Positions 21,320 through 33,262 of a DNA stretch of 64,000 nucleotides are shown here, one piece after another. Within the stretch, counting starts at the first letter, position 1. Each line of letters opens with the position of its first letter. The stretch is from Vitis vinifera (taxonomy: Eukaryota; Streptophyta; Magnoliopsida; Vitales; Vitaceae): positions 1,751,001 to 1,815,000 of the forward strand of contig NC_081821.1 of the NCBI RefSeq assembly GCF_030704535.1, in the 5' to 3' direction. Both the position numbers and the translations under genes were made by a program. The notes below the pieces were generated by a model, which saw only the letters and a program-made list of their open reading frames with translations, did not search any database and was not told where the DNA came from.

Positions 21320-23486
21320 GTAACCCTCTGTTCTCTTCTTTCTTTTTTTTTCCCTTCTTTTTTAATGTCTGATTGTCTTGAAATGTTAGTTAGGGTTTTG
21401 GTTTTAGGATTGTTTGGTTAGGAGGAAAGTATGAGAAAATGAAATCTGTAAATCCTCAAATGTTTTTACGGGAATTACTTCCAAGCCTTAACAGTTTTAG
21501 ATCTATTTTTCAATAGAGCAGTCGAGTCTCATTTCCCAGTACTTCTCTCTCTACAACTCTCATTCTCTTCTGGTTCACATATGCAATTGCTCTGTTTAGG
21601 GTTTTTGGGTTCAAGTGTTGCAGGTTCGTTTCTTTTTTAAGGAAGAAAAACTTTGTTTGGTGATATCTTGTTATTTAGAGCCCGTTTGATATGGTTGTTG
21701 TCTCATTGCTGTTTATTTGTCTTTAATTTTGTGATTTTTATTCTTCACATTATTATTATTTATTTATTTATTTATTTATTATTTTTTATTTTTTATTTTT
21801 TTCCATATGGGTACTCGAGAATCATCTCCAAGATAAAGATCCACTGCTAGCATTTTTATTTATTTATTTACATTTAGCATTTTAGAAATGAAAATGTAGG
21901 AATAGGTCCCGCCATAATTCAAGCTTGTCCTTTCATCTTGGGATGGCAATTCTGCTCATGAATCCTATTGTTCATTTCTATATATGTTTTTACTTGATAA
22001 CCTTAGTGGCCTTCTCCATGTCTCTGTACTTTCATTTAACTTGAATCATATCTACCAAGGGAGTACACAAGAGAGGAAAGACATGTAAATGAAAAGGGAA
22101 AAAAATATATATATATATTCCTTTGAAAATTTAATTCTTTCATAATGGACGAACTTTAGCTGCAACTCATCTTGTTTTATTTGTATCGACTCCAACCACA
22201 TGTCTTTGCTGCCATCACCTTGCTTAAACTAGAGCCACTAGTTCACTGGGCTAAAATAAGGTCTGAAATAATTTTTTGGTCAATTTTCAATTCAAAGATG
22301 ACGAGCCCTGAAATTAGCCAAGTCAATCTTGTTCCCAAGTGAACATAGTGCATATGCGATCCTGAGAAAATGTATTAGCCTAGAACTAGAGAATTCGAGC
22401 TCTAAACCATGTGGGTTGATCATGCCCGGTGATGGTAAAAAATGGGGAACCCTGTCGTGTACACTTTGCCTAACTTACCTAAGAAGGCTTCAATAATTTC
22501 ACTTTATCAAGGGTTGTGCAAATTAGAGAGCCAAATCTAATTTAAGCTATTTGATAATAGGTTAAACTAGTAGAAAAGTAAATATGCAGAAAAGTAAAGA
22601 AACTAGAATAGTGTGCAGGAATTTGAAGTGTGTAGAAAATTAAAATAATTGGAAATGGATGATTGACAAGCAATTAAAAGTTACTTCCAGTAAAGTTGCT
22701 TCTTGTGATTTGAAAAAAGTTTGGAGTCTGTAATTGAAGCCCTAGACCTTTCTGGTATAACCTCTAATCATATCTATGGCCTTTGAAGAGTCTTGACTTT
22801 AATAAGTTGCCCCCTTTCTTTGGTGTTCTAGATCATGAAGAGTCTTATATGAGCCTGACCATGAGTTCTATGCCTATTTTATAGCGGTCTGCTATTTGTA
22901 GGCAGGGTTCTGCTCAGGTCTTAGACTCATTTCCAAGAGAAACAAGATCTCAATTCTATTGTCAAAAAATATAAGTTTTATAACTTAGATACTGAAATTA
23001 CCTTTCTTATGATTGTTTTCTTCATCAAATAGCTCTCTACCTTGCCAATTGGAACAATCCATTTATCAATGATACATACTAAGTTTTTCACTTGTCCATC
23101 TGGTTTAAAGGCAGCTTTTTGCTACTTTTGCTTATTTTATTTTGTCTATCTGATTATTTTTTTGTCCAATTATGTTGGTATGGTGTTAGGCTAAACTGCA
23201 CAGAATTCCTACTTCATAGAGGCCAAGTCTAATTAAAGTCATGAGTTGATGCTCTTCTTTCCCTTTACTTGTGTCTAACTAGAAAGCCAGTTCATTGTTA
23301 TCATCAACATACAAAGTGTACAACTGTGCTCAATCAGGTGCAGTATATATTTCCATGATTAGACACTAGTGCTTTACTCCAATATCTACTAGGCCAGCCC
23401 AACAACCTCAATTTGAGATTGGGAAAGCCCCCTGGTCACTGAGATGACTTAGAATTTAGAACAAAAATAACAATGCTGATGACTTC

Positions 23487-24290
23487 ATGGCGGCCGTGAG
23501 GTGCGAGGAGTGGAGTGGTGCAAGACGAGGCCCTTGGTCTCCGCTAGAATCTCGTGTAGTGATCACAGACAAGTCTCTTGTGGTAGAGGCGAATAGACAT
23601 GCTAGGAGTTCTACCCTCCTGTCTGTGGAACCTTTGAGCCTTGGATACCAGCCCTTAGTGATGTTGCTTTAGGATGGCCCTTTTTTGGAGCTTTCGGGAA
23701 ATGCAGTGAAGAGTCCTTCTAGTAAGGAGTTTGTGGTAAGGGATGAGGAGATGGTTTCACCTTATGATCTGGGCTTCGAAAGTGCTGCGGAGGGGGAGGA
23801 ATTTGTTAGTTTGCCCAGTAGCTTTGTCAAGGTCAGTAGCAGTTTGGGGGTGCTAGTTGTGGGCTTAGAAAAGGAAATCAGTCTTCTTCTTAAGAATCTG
23901 GATTTGAGAAAAAAGGGGGTAAAGGGGTCAGGGGGAAAGAAGAAATCTTTGCCTTCTCCCCGTTTTGAGAAGGAAATCCGAAAGCTAGAGAGTTAAGTTA
24001 ACTATGATTGCTCTCCATCCACTGTAAGGGGAAAGGGGAGGGGGTGCCAGAATTTAGGGAAGGGGTCAGGAAGCTTTAGAGCCCAGTAGGAGTTTCTTTT
24101 TTGGGGTTGCAATAGGGGTTCCTTTTTTCTCTTGCGTCTTAGTTTCTTTTGTGGCTATTTGTTGTTAGGGTGGTGGGTTTTTCTTTTCTTTTCTCCTGCT
24201 TGCCAATCGACCCTATTTGTATTGAGTGTACTTTGTTGTGCCTTTTGGCAAGTGTTTTTAATATATCTTGCTTATTTACCTATAAAAAAA
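23487..24290 (+). mobile_element. LINE fragment: end of ORF1 joined to the 3' tail
   Basis: A partly open frame (23685-23996) ends in a Lys/Ser-rich, Leu-Glu-Ser segment like the C-terminus of plant L1-type ORF1. It continues in DCSPST and a GKGRG stretch that usually leads into ORF2. Instead of the endonuclease/RT there is a T-rich 3' region ending in ACCTATAAAAAAAAAC, a LINE poly-A end. The middle is therefore deleted. Confidence 0.55.
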
Positions 24291-24747
24291 AACAAATAAC
24301 CATTGTAACACATCCTGGAAGTTACCCTTGGTGCAACATTCACATTTCCAAAGACCCCAATGTCCCAAGCTTTTAAATCCTTTTTCAAAGCTTTCAACTT
24401 TGAGAGCAGACTAAACCATAAGAACCATAAAACTCATAACTCTATCACCACTAATTAACCATGTCTATGAACCTTCCACTTTAAGTCACATATTCTCAAA
24501 CCAAGAAGGGCGGAGCCCCATTCTCACCCCACCTCATCTGAATGAGGGAAATGATCCATTCCAACCATGCTTTGCACCAAATTAGAGAAGTGATCCTCCG
24601 AATCACCCATTACCAAAACCTGATCAAGTTGATGAGATCATGAGAGTCTATTTAGAACCCCTAGTTTACTCGCCTCTCATCTCAGGATCCTCCATTACCC
24701 TTTGTCTTTCCAACATCAAATCAACTTGTAAACACTTCCTTTGTAGA

Positions 24748-24925
24748 TAAAATGTTTTTAATATTGCAAAAAGGAGTAATCATAATGGTTGGATCGATTT
24801 ATTTGATATAATCACTCAAATTCAAGCTTACAAATTATCATAATAAAATATTTTTAATATTGCTAAGAGGAGTAGTCATAATGGTTTTATTTGATATCAT
24901 CACTAAAATTCAAGCTTTCAAACAT
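24748..24925. repeat. Imperfect tandem duplication, about 90 bp
   Basis: The segment with TTTTTAATATTGC, GGAGTA(A/G)TCATAATGG, ATTTGATAT and ATTCAAGCTT occurs twice in direct order (about 24748-24835 and 24843-24925). Confidence 0.65.
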
Positions 24926-25611
24926 CCTCTACAAAGAAGTTCCAAAAGACTACAAGAAAGAGTTTCCACTTAAGACAAACAATAAAACCATTTCCATTGA
25001 AGACAAACAAACCATAGACGCTTTGCGAAACATGTATCCACACAGTCTAACAAACTTTAGAAATTCACAAACACTACCTAGAATTTTTGCTAAGCAGAAA
25101 AAAATTTATGCAATTTAATTCTTATTGTTATTATTATTTTTCAGTGTGAACAAATATGATTGAATTATGAAGTATTTGGCCAAAAGAGGATCTTGCCTAT
25201 TTATAGTCATCAAACAGCCATCTACAACATAGGTTTTGGACTTTAAATAAGTCTATAAAACTCAAGGACTTCCACTCAACTTCTAGATTATCTCCATAAG
25301 ATTCTTCTAACCATCAGAAAGAAATTACCACATTAATTTTTCATTCCATGAGTCTCCGATTGGATCTCAGATGTTCTCAAAGATCCAAACAGCGCCTTAC
25401 GGACGATCAAGGTAATTTACAACAGAGAAAGCTCAACAAACCCTAATCCGAACTTGTTTTAAGATTTCCAAAAAATGGGGATTCACTTTTATGAACAACA
25501 ACACAGCCTTTGATTTATGTTTCAGAAATTTTCAGTTCATTTGGATTTCTACAAATTACTTGAAAAAATAAAATGAAAAAGAATGAAAAGAGACTTAGGG
25601 TTAGGGTTAGG

Positions 25612-25690
25612 TTACCTTAAGGCGATGGATGATTCAATTGAATCGAATGAGAAATGCCCTGTCTTCTCTTCACTCTTCCCCTTTCAACCA
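25612..25690 (-). other. Orphan leader-like segment with a donor site
   Basis: On the minus strand, a GA-rich leader-like stretch with TTCTCATTCGATTCAATTGA runs into CGCCTTAAG and a donor (GTAACC), then CCTAACCCTAACCCTAAG. This looks like a noncoding first exon plus telo-box at the intron start. No matching coding exon was found further down the minus strand, so it may be a dead promoter or a noncoding transcript. Confidence 0.25.
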
Positions 25691-26227
25691 AACGCTAACG
25701 TTAGATAGAAACCACTTCACGTTGTTTATTAACTAATTTTATTATTCTAGTTTAAGTAAAATTATTTTACTATTTTTGTTTTATTTTTTTCCCTTTTTTT
25801 TTTACCAAATTAAAACACACAATAGTTTAGTCTCAATCATATGCCATCATAGATGATAAATGAGTTGAAATTTTAATAAAATATTTAAATAGTGGAAATT
25901 TTGTTTTAAAATAACTTATCCTAATTATTTTTTATTTATTACTCAAACCGACGTTTTGAGAGATTAGAAAATTTTGAATAAAAAGTATACATTTTATGAT
26001 TATTTCATTTTAATTTTGTGATTAATTCATAATAATTGATATAATTTTATTTTATATATATTTATATTTTGGACCTCTTGTTTGATATTAACTAGGAATT
26101 TTAACTACATCATTATAATTAAAGGGTAAAAGAAATACCATAATGTATAATTGTACTGTTGGTGCACTTAATGTTGAACAATATTCAATCTGTCCTTAAT
26201 GTATAATTGTACATCATTATAATTGTA

Positions 26228-26640
26228 CTACAGATTAGATAAAAAGGCTGTGTCATCGTCCACAGCAACAAACCCACCACAACAGTCCCCTGTTTTCTTT
26301 AAAACCTCTTGACTCCACAGATGCAGAGGAATGCCTAACACCCTCACCCAGACCTCCTTGACAACACCACTCTTAAGAAAACAACCAGCCTCAGGGGTAC
26401 ATCTTGCTAAATGCAAAAAATTATCCTTGATCCTTCTAGAACCTCTGGCAAGCACCCTCTCTGCCTCAAATTTATCCTCAAATTCAAATAACAGCAAAGC
26501 TCCCCCAAAAGCTGAAATCTTCACGGCCCTTTTCAATGAACAAAGATTGGTCATACAATTTTTCAATGAGGACAAAACAGGAGATGTGTCTGACCCATCC
26601 CCAAACCACCCAACGAAGATGTGTTACAATGGTTATTGTT
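26228..26640 (-). mobile_element. LINE fragment: ORF1 DUF4283 region
   Basis: On the minus strand a 115-residue frame reads LLLFEFEDKFEAERVLARGS and later VWVRVLGIPLHLWSQEVLKK. This is the DUF4283 plus WVRVxGLPLHLW pattern of plant non-LTR ORF1 proteins. The reading extends upstream to about 26625 (VGWFGDGSDTSP). Neither the start of ORF1 nor ORF2 is present. Confidence 0.75.
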
Positions 26641-26744
26641 ATATACAATGAAGAAAATATGATACTGTTTTCTAATTAATTCTGTTGTGGCATCAGCATC
26701 GTGAAATATCAATCTGATAATGCTTTAGTAGCACTATAAGGTCA

Positions 26745-26965
26745 TGTTTGTAATGCTAGAATAGAAAATGAGAATGAGAAAGTAATTCCATTTTCCATTC
26801 ATTAATGTGTTTGGATTGTTTTTTAAAATGAGAATATAAATGAAAAATTCATTTTCATGGGAACCTCATCTCACCCCTACTAGAATTTTGATTCCTCTCT
26901 TCTATATAGTATTATAATTCGCTCCCGTTTCCATCCTATTTCCGTATGTCAAACACATCCTAGAT
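26745..26965. mobile_element. MITE-like element, hAT style
   Basis: The left part reads TAAGGTCATGTTTGTAATGC with GAATGAGAAAG. The right part reads CGTATGTCAAACACATCCTA. The imperfect inverted ends and the GAATGAGAATG-type interior are common in plant hAT-derived MITEs. The ends are approximate. Confidence 0.4.
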
Positions 26966-27164
26966 GCCCTACGTCAAGTCATGAGGCTATCTATGGTCTT
27001 GTACCTTGCAAACTCATTTTTGTTTAACATTTGAATTTCATAACTAATGTCCTTATTGGTTTTACATGAATTTTTTTGAATGTGGGCATCAGACCGTGTT
27101 GGGGTTCATCTCCTTTGAATAGGTTGTCTCTCTTTGGGCCATGGATGGGTTGGTGGGACATAAT

Positions 27165-27460
27165 AGGTGGGTTTGGGAATTCAGATATGAAAAACAGTTT
27201 TCTTAGTTTATTTTTGAATGTGGGCACTACTGTACACTTATGGACAATGCAATAGTTTCCAATGTATTTTTTATATTTTCAATTATTGCTCAGAACACTA
27301 TGTAAAAAACCAGAATAGGTGAATTTGGAAACTCAAATATGAAAAACAGTTTTCTTAGTTTATTTTTCATGAAGACTACTGTATATTTACATACAATGCA
27401 AAAGTTTCCAATGTATTTTTTATATTTTCAATTATTGCTCAGAACACTCTGTAGAAAACA
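27165..27460. repeat. Tandem duplication, about 148-bp unit
   Basis: The block with ATATGAAAAACAGTTTTCTT, AGTTTCCAATGTATTTTTTA and ATTGCTCAGAACACT occurs twice in direct order (about 27165-27312 and 27313-27460), with moderate divergence. Confidence 0.8.
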
Positions 27461-27758
27461 ATTGAAAACATCTCAAATTTCTTCTAAAAAACATCTTTTT
27501 TTGAGAACAAATTTTAAAAAATTGTTGTTCAGTCAAAAGTTTGTCAAACATCTTTTTTGAGTTATAAAATTGTTTTTAAAAATAGTTTGCAAACAAACCC
27601 TAAGTTTCTCCATTCCTGTTTTGCAACTCATTCTGAATTGCTTCTACATAATACATGTTTCTCCTTTTGCACATTTGATATCATATCTAATTGATTTTGT
27701 TTTGCCTGGCCTTTTTAATTAAACTATTACAGGGGTATTTGAGCAGCAGTGGTAATAT

Positions 27759-29481
27759 ATGGCTTCCTTCCGAGCATTCTTGAACAGTCCAGTTGGTCCA
27801 AAAACAACTCATTTTTGGGGACCTATTGCCAACTGGGGATTCGTTGCTGCTGTATGTTTCACTTCCATAAAACTTTAGATATACAAGTTTAGATACCCGA
27901 CATATTTACAGAGAGAGATTTATTTCATGCTGGTGAACATTTTCTATTACTATGGAATGGCAGGGGTTGGCGGACATGAATAAACCCCCAGAAATGATAT
28001 CTGGCAACATGACAGCAGGTTAAAAAATTCGGGTTTGCAAAGGAGGTGAAATTTTCTTGGTATTAATTGGACTTCTGAGATTCTAATTTGGCTTTTGAAA
28101 TTGGTGCTGCAGCTATGTGTGTTTATTCGGCCCTGTTTATGAGGTTTGCATGGATGGTTCAGCCTCGCAACTACCTACTTCTCGCATGCCATGCCTCAAA
28201 TGAGACTGTGCAGCTTTATCAACTCTCCCGTTGGGCAAAGGGTCAGGGGTAAGTAACTAAGGATGCTTCTATTTCTTTCTTTTTATTTTTATTTTTTATT
28301 TTTTAGTGCTTGTTTGGATACACTTTCTGTGTGTTTTTGCATAATTATAACTTCTATATAAAATATGGTAATTCTTATATAAAAAATATGGACTTATCTT
28401 ATGTCTTTAAAAAATTACTTTTAAAATTTTTAAAATTTGAGGTAGTAAAATTTTGTTATTATCTCAATTTTTTCAAACAGTTATTAAAGTCCATTGTCTT
28501 TTTAAGATTAGTCTTAAGAAGTTCTTACATTTTATATAGAAATTGTTATCATTTTCTGTTTTTAAAAATAGAAAATAGTGGATGTATTCAAATGATGCTT
28601 TAATTTTTTAAATCCACTCCATTTATCGGAACTGCTGATGCTCTACCTCTACACCACTTAAATACCGTGGAGGCTTCATTCCTATTTGGCACTAACTACC
28701 TTTCAGTCCTAATTGCATTTCGTATGGTTGTCCTATTGAATTTTGCTCAACTATATGATAGCTCTGTCGGTTCTTCAGAAACCTATTTTCCTTTCCATGC
28801 TAGGCCACAGAAAAAATTTGGGAAAAATATTAGTTTTGGATTATATATATTCTCAATCCAGTTGCATTTTATGTGGTTTTCTGATCTACTGTCATTGTGT
28901 TTACCCGCTTTCATGTAACTGTGAAACAGAGGAACCTTATCGGGTTTAGGAGTAGTGTATGAAACAAAGAAAATGAATAAGAATTTTAGATACGTGCTAT
29001 ATTTGTGTGTTTTCTTTTTGTGTCTATATAATTCTTCAATACTTGGTATCATTTAGTATTTTGGAACATCATATTGGAAATTTTGGACCCGAAAACAGGT
29101 TGTTTGAAAATTTGTTATGAAACAGGGTGATTTTCAAAAACGTATTTCTTTGTAGACCATTATGAGAATTAAGAAAATACAGAGAAATCACTTTTCTGTG
29201 ATCTTAACCCAAACCCCCTTCATCATGATCTTCTCCCTTTTCATCTTATTAAAATTGAGTTTGTAAGCATAACTTTATTCTTAAAAATAACATATACCTG
29301 TTTTTAGAAATTGTTCTAAAAGACTAATTTGTGAGAGCTGCTTCTGAAAGCGTTGCCAAATAAGCCCTAATATTCTCTTGGTACATCAAGTCCCAGTATA
29401 TTAACTAACAAAACTCTTCCCCTTTGCTTGCTTTATAACAGGTACTTGCAGGAGAAGAAAGACGAAGCTGCATCTAACTGA
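27759..29481 (+). CDS. MPC1: Mitochondrial pyruvate carrier 1
   Basis: Four coding exons (27759-27851, 27964-28018, 28113-28248, 29442-29481) give 107 residues, the usual size of plant MPC1. [20 protein letters not shown], then [40 protein letters not shown] and [16 protein letters not shown] match the family almost word for word. The protein is a small inner-membrane subunit with two to three hydrophobic segments. It pairs with an MPC2-type partner to import pyruvate into the mitochondrial matrix. All introns are GT-AG. An acceptor lies 26 bases before the ATG, so the leader is spliced. The last intron (28249-29441) is long and AT-rich. The short last exon adds a charged tail (EKKDEAASN). 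Confidence 0.96.
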
Positions 29482-29670
29482 CTTGGTGCTGCCTTCTTCT
29501 ACTTTGCTCGATCAGCGATTTCTGTCGGGGTTCCTGGAAACCACTGGCATCTTGTGTCAGACTCCTCTGAAACACTTCACTTTCAATTTTATTGCATGTA
29601 TTAGCAGAACCAAGCAGATCACAGTCGAATGAATCTTGATTCCTATTGTGGCTTTGCTTTTATGGCAATT

Positions 29671-29676
29671 AATAAA
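29671..29676 (+). promoter_or_regulatory. Poly(A) signal of MPC1 (AATAAA)
   Basis: A perfect AATAAA lies about 190 bp past the stop codon of MPC1, a normal plant 3'UTR length. Confidence 0.5.
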
Positions 29677-29954
29677 TCTGTAAGATAGTAGTATTTGATC
29701 CATGATTTCATTACTGAAATGTAGCACTGCCCAGAGATGAATGTTGATTTTCCTCCTCTGTGAAGCCTTACATGGATGGTTTAGTAGTATTTACATGAAT
29801 GATACAGATAGAGGAGAGACTTAGATTAGTTAGATGTATCTTTGGGCAGTCTCTGCTTCCCCACAAGTCTAAGAAATATGTAGATTTTTTTATTTTCATG
29901 GAAAATGAGTACAATGAAGATTAAACAGGGAGAAATACAGAGTCAAAAGAATAA

Positions 29955-30130
29955 CCTTGAGGGGTAGTTTAGTTGGTTCGGCTATGGGTTTGCTTCTTAA
30001 TGGTTACCAGTTTGAGTGTCCTCAGGGCCAGGGCCATTGGAGGTTTATCCAGTCGTTAACTTCAGGTCCCTGTAGGATTAGTCAAGGTGCGCGTAAGTTA
30101 ACCCGGAGATACATGGTTATAAAAAAAATA
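29955..30130 (+). mobile_element. tRNA-derived SINE
   Basis: The unit starts TTGAGGGGTAGTTTAGTTGG, whose TAGTTTAGTTGG (29966-29977) fits the pol III A box. It has a B-box-like CAGTTTGAGTGTCC near 30008-30021, then a non-tRNA body and an A-rich tail. AGAGTCAAAAGAATAA before it and AGAGGCAAAAGGAGAATAA after it look like a diverged target duplication. Confidence 0.65.
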
Positions 30131-30325
30131 TATAGAGGCAAAAGGAGAATAATGAAAAATAAAATATAAGTTTAAACTTAAAGCTTAATATATATTGGGG
30201 GTTTTAGATGTTAATTTCTTTATATAAAAATATATTTTTATTTTACTTCTTATATATTATTTTTAATACTCCAATTGGATTGGTTTTTGAGAAGTTATAA
30301 GCATGGTTTTAAGTTTAGTACAAGG

Positions 30326-30624
30326 GTGTTTGGTAAAACTTAATAATTATTATTTAATTATTTATATTGATTTTAAGTTTAATTATATTTAAGTTATTGA
30401 TTTAAAATTTGTTATTTAATTATCGTTATAAGTATTAAGGTTATTTGATAAAATTAACTAACTAAAATAAATGAATGTAAAAATACGAAATAAAAATATA
30501 GATTATTTTTACTTATTACTTAAATTTATTTTATCAAATATATTTAATTTACTTTATAACTTAAATTAAGTTATTAATTCATTTTAAGCCATTAAATTGG
30601 CTTATCAAAACACCTATTGATATA
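30326..30624. mobile_element. MITE, family D, copy 1
   Basis: The left end AGGGTGTTTGGTAAAACTTA and the right end TTGGCTTATCAAAACACCT are inverted. The interior is AT-rich and non-coding. A related copy is at 32571-32792. Confidence 0.6.
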
Positions 30625-32570
30625 TCTTTGTATAAAATTTTATGAAAAGAATTATAACTTTAAAAAAAAGAAAATTTAGTATAAGTCAATAAAATATTAT
30701 TTTTTTTGTAGACATTATTTTTAATTTATATAAAAAAAATTATTTTATCTTTATGAAAAATTTATAATATTAATATTAATTTTAAAATATTATAATTTTT
30801 GTCTTAGTTGAAAAGTTCAAACAAAAACAATAAATTATTCCAAACGAAACCTAATTCTTATTTAAAGAACTCTTATGGAAATAGTTTTTGAAGATCAAAC
30901 AGAACTTTTGATAAAAATTTTATCTAAGAATATTTTATACAATGATTTACCAAGGAAGACTTGCTCCCCACATAACACCCAAATTTTTAGTTATTAAAAA
31001 AAAAATTATCATAATTGTTCATACATAACATAACAGTCAAACTAAGATTGATACTAGGGACATCTACTTACTTTTTGAACGTGAAAAGTCAACCATAATC
31101 CAAGTACGCTTAAATACAGTGAGAGAAAGAAAGAGACCACAAACCAAATACCCTTGAATAAAGAGAGAGAAGACTTTTGGGGCCGCGTGGTTTTTCAATT
31201 TTTATTTTTTTAATAATAATTAAAAAGATAAAAAATTAAATTGATTATTTTTTATCATATTTAAGTAGACAACATCTTGTTGAAAAATAAGTTGAAAACA
31301 CTACTTTCACTTTTTTATTTTTTTATTTTTTATTTATTTTTCGGTCTCCAAACAAAAATTTTATACCCAAAATATTTTATTTTTTTTATTTAAAAAAAAA
31401 AGAAAAACATCTCAATCGATCCCTTTTGGATATTTAAAGCTCTAATACTTTTCATGGTCCATTAGGTGGGAAATGTCAATCTGAGTGTGAGACTGCGTGC
31501 ATGAATGATTTGGCGGCTAAACATTAAGCAAGTTTACACATTCAAAGCCAGCCTCCTATGAATGCTTTTAAAAAGGAGATGATCATGTGTTTTTTGAATT
31601 TGGTAATCGAAAAGTGCCTGAAATTCAAAAAAAGTGCAACCATTTTTGCTCCCTCTACATCATTTTCACATGTTTTATATCAAATCGTTCTAGAAAATAT
31701 AAAATGAGTTTAAGATCAGAAGTTGTTATCAAAATATTTACCTCATTCACGTGACTCTCTTTTTTGGGGATAATTGATTAAAAGAAATAAAATAAACATA
31801 AAATTACAAATCTAATATTTTACTCTCTTTTTTTAATCCAAAAAAAATACTTTTACATTTTTTTTTACAAAAATAATTTTTTCTTTTAAAATACAAATGT
31901 AAATAATGAAAGTGTTAAAAGGGTATTTATATCAAAATTATATTATTCTTCAAGTTAAAAAATGGAAAAAATTGTTTCTATAAATTTTTTATATTTTCAT
32001 TAATTAATCCATTTTTTTTAGTGTAGATAAATAAATAAAGTGTAACTTATTATTTGAAATGTTTTTTATTTTTTTATTTTCTATTTATAACTTATTTTTC
32101 TACGCCTAATAATTAGTAATAAAAAAGTTATTAAAAAAAAAAGAAGTAAGAATAGGGTTACGAGTGGCCTAAGGAGAACTATAAGTGTAACTTATTTAAA
32201 TTAATGTTTGATAAAATTTTAAAAATTATTTTAGTGTGATTACTTAAAAAAATTAATTTAGTTTATTATAACATTTTTTTAAAAATGTGTATTTGAATTA
32301 AAATCATAATCAATCACACTCTAAAATACATATGATCTTTCGAGGGGTTTTGTTTTAAACCTAAAACCATGTTTCAATAGATGAATATCCGATTTTTAAT
32401 ATTGTATCAAAAAATAGATGAATACTCAATTTTCAATGTAGGTTTTTAATGGATGGTTTATATCTAATCACATACTTTAAAGTTCACAATTTAGATTACT
32501 ATATAAAAAGATCTTATTTTATTCTTTTATTTATAATTATATGTATCACTGTTTTATCTATTTGTAGAAA

Positions 32571-32792
32571 GTATTTGATAAATTAATTTAAAAGTGATTT
32601 TAATAACTTAATTTCAGTTATTACATAAATTTAATATTATAATTTAAAATTAAAAATCATTTAAATATTAAATCAAAATAATTAATTTAATTTTCATTTT
32701 AATTTAAAATTATGTATATTTTTAAATTTAGATTGATATAAATTACGTTATTAAGTTATTTTAAACCATTAAATTAATTTATCAAATATCTC
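32571..32792. mobile_element. MITE, family D, copy 2
   Basis: The left end GTATTTGATAAATTAATTTA is the inverse of the right end TTAAATTAATTTATCAAATA. The central part resembles copy 1. Confidence 0.6.
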
Positions 32793-33103
32793 CTATTATA
32801 AAATTTTTAAGTTAAAAAAAAAACAAAAAAACCTTTCATAAAATCATTGTAAACGGCACTCTTATTTTTGTTATTAGGCGAGCGAAAAATCAAATTTCTA
32901 CCAAGCCATTAAGCCACTAAATCAAATTTAAAGGTAAAAAAAGGCTTCAACATTGAGCTTGAAGACATATTTCCCTCGCGAAACAAATATTTTCTATTCC
33001 CCGCCCCGGTTTCGGACTCGGCCAGTGATTTTTGTTGCTTGAATTTAATCATCATTTACCATAGGAGCAAAATTAGCATGCTAGACGGAAAACAGAAAAT
33101 ATC

Positions 33104-33114
33104 TTTATATATAA
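33104..33114 (+). promoter_or_regulatory. TATA-like box of the acyl-CoA synthetase gene
   Basis: TTTATATATAA lies about 150 bp before the ATG, a suitable distance for a short leader. Confidence 0.4.
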
Positions 33115-33262
33115 TCTTCAGTCTTCACACGTGAGAAGGAAGGTTACAAAAATGGTAAGAGGGACATTCGACAATCCAATCAATGCTCAGCCAAAATCAA
33201 AGAAAGCCTCAGGTCCCAGCTCTCATCAGTGATCTCGACTCTCTGAGCGCCAGTGGCTTGCA

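Larger units (their letters stand above)
21320..27732. other. Gene-free stretch, possibly a large leader intron of MPC1
   Basis: It contains two LINE fragments (23487-24290 and 26228-26640), a local duplication near 24748-24925, a MITE-like segment near 26745-26965 and a tandem duplication at 27165-27460. The rest (21660-23480 and 24300-26100) shows no coding family. The 75-residue frame at 24891 has no recognisable features. Confidence 0.4.
30131..33262. other. AT-rich intergenic DNA between MPC1 and the acyl-CoA synthetase
   Basis: No gene is visible. It holds two copies of a MITE family (30326-30624 and 32571-32792) and long A/T runs. The last 300 bp before 33263 are less AT-rich and act as the promoter and leader of the next gene, with a TATA-like TTTATATATAA at 33104-33114. 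Confidence 0.5.

Noticed and set aside
24891-25118. 75-residue plus-strand frame (KEVPKDYKKEFPLKTN...)
   Set aside because: No recognised family, no nearby exon, and AT-rich composition with part of the local duplication at its start.
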